NCBI RefSeq assembly: GCF_019635465.1
Contig: NZ_JAHBZK010000011.1
Location: 85,103-149,102 of the forward strand
Reading direction: 5' to 3'
Source: Hydrogenophaga sp.
Lineage (GTDB): Bacteria > Pseudomonadota > Gammaproteobacteria > Burkholderiales > Burkholderiaceae_C
Length of the DNA stretch: 64,000 nucleotides
Numbering within the stretch: position 1 is the stretch's first letter; each line of letters starts with the position of its first letter. Position numbers and translations under genes: made by a program. The notes beneath the pieces were generated by a model, which was not told where the DNA came from, did no database searches, and saw nothing but the letters and a program-made list of their open reading frames with translations. Shown here piece after piece: positions 63,692-64,000 of this stretch.

Positions 63692-64000
63692 ATGAAGTGC
63701 CCCTTCTGCGGCCACCTGGAGACGCAGGTCGTCGAGACCCGCGTCTCCGAAGAGGCGGATTTCATCCGCCGTCGCCGCCGTTGCGGGCACTGTGACAAAC
63801 GCTTCACCACCTACGAACGCCCGGAAGTGAGCTTCCCGGCGGTGGTGAAGAAGGACGGGCGCCGCGTCGACTACCTGCCCGACAAACTGCGCGACTCGTT
63901 CACCCTGGCCCTGCGCAAGCGCCCGGTGAGCACCGAGCAGGTGGACGCGGCCATCGAGCGCATAGAAGAAAAATTGCTTAATCTCGGTGCCCGCGAGGTG
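63692..64000 (+). CDS. nrdR: Transcriptional repressor NrdR (3' end outside window)
   Basis: The first 103 codons are present. The zinc ribbon Cys3-Cys6...Cys31-Cys34 (MKCPFCGH and [10 protein letters not shown]) is followed by the start of the ATP-cone domain. NrdR represses ribonucleotide reductase genes in response to ATP/dATP levels. The family length is about 150, so roughly 50 residues are missing beyond the right edge. AAGG lies upstream of the ATG. Confidence 0.95.
   Translation, partial: MKCPFCGHLETQVVETRVSEEADFIRRRRRCGHCDKRFTTYERPEVSFPAVVKKDGRRVDYLPDKLRDSFTLALRKRPVSTEQVDAAIERIEEKLLNLGAREV

Overview
The window is a contiguous piece of a high-GC chromosome from a betaproteobacterium of the order Burkholderiales, most likely the family Comamonadaceae (Hydrogenophaga/Acidovorax-like). 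The evidence is the housekeeping gene order (cysS - DNA glycosylase - accA - tilS - lysC - tRNA-Ser; ppiA - ppiB - lpxH; glyA - nrdR), the abundance of Bug-type/TctC and LivK-type solute transporters, many ATGA start/stop overlaps, and G/C-rich palindromic spacers. No plasmid, phage, insertion sequence, CRISPR array or rRNA operon is visible.

Layout. 0-3.9 kb (accessory): a lipase-like protein with RTX calcium-binding repeats that runs off the left edge, a small membrane-anchored partner immediately upstream, and a broken RTX remnant; base composition dips here. 3.9-10.1 kb: hpnD-hpnE (squalene/hopanoid synthesis), an SH3b protein, a glutathione transferase, a HAD phosphatase, ferrochelatase hemH and an alpha/beta hydrolase. 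10.1-16.7 kb: a complete branched-chain-amino-acid-type ABC importer (livKGFHM plus the hydrolase) behind a recognisable sigma-54 promoter, three upstream 17-bp palindromes and a PAS/AAA+/Fis activator gene. 16.7-22.5 kb: a tripartite tricarboxylate transporter (tctCBA) with its divergent two-component system tctDE; a 15.6-copy heptamer repeat abuts the tctA start codon. 22.5-24.5 kb: hslR, an EamA exporter and a LysR regulator.

24.5-44.7 kb is the most interesting part: a catabolic island of four acyl-CoA dehydrogenases, an IclR regulator, a bifunctional hydratase/3-hydroxyacyl-CoA dehydrogenase, a thiolase, an SDR, an APH-fold kinase, an acyl-CoA synthetase, a zinc alcohol dehydrogenase, an SMP-30-type lactonase and a second liv importer. 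The run SDR - APH-fold kinase - acyl-CoA dehydrogenase - acyl-CoA synthetase matches, in components and partly in order, the phosphorylative 4-hydroxyacyl-CoA pathway (lvaA/lvaC/lvaD/lvaE of Pseudomonas putida; fused ACAD10/ACAD11 of vertebrates). With the neighbouring lactonase and importer this suggests a gamma-lactone or 4-hydroxy-acid degradation island. A 13-bp palindrome of the form TCTGCA-N-TGCAGA occurs in both main promoter regions of the island and is the best candidate operator for its IclR regulator.

44.7-64 kb is mostly conserved housekeeping: tRNA-Ser(GCU) with its terminator, lysC, tilS, accA, a DNA glycosylase, cysS, a TPR protein, two cyclophilins, lpxH, mtfA, a DUF349 protein with an RGG-rich linker, a giant DUF748/AsmA-like envelope protein, a lytic transglycosylase, glyA and the start of nrdR. 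A 0.7-kb gap before the transglycosylase contains a row of hairpins that no gene explains.

All calls were made by reading the sequence and translations; no database search was possible, so substrates and regulatory links are inferences unless stated otherwise.
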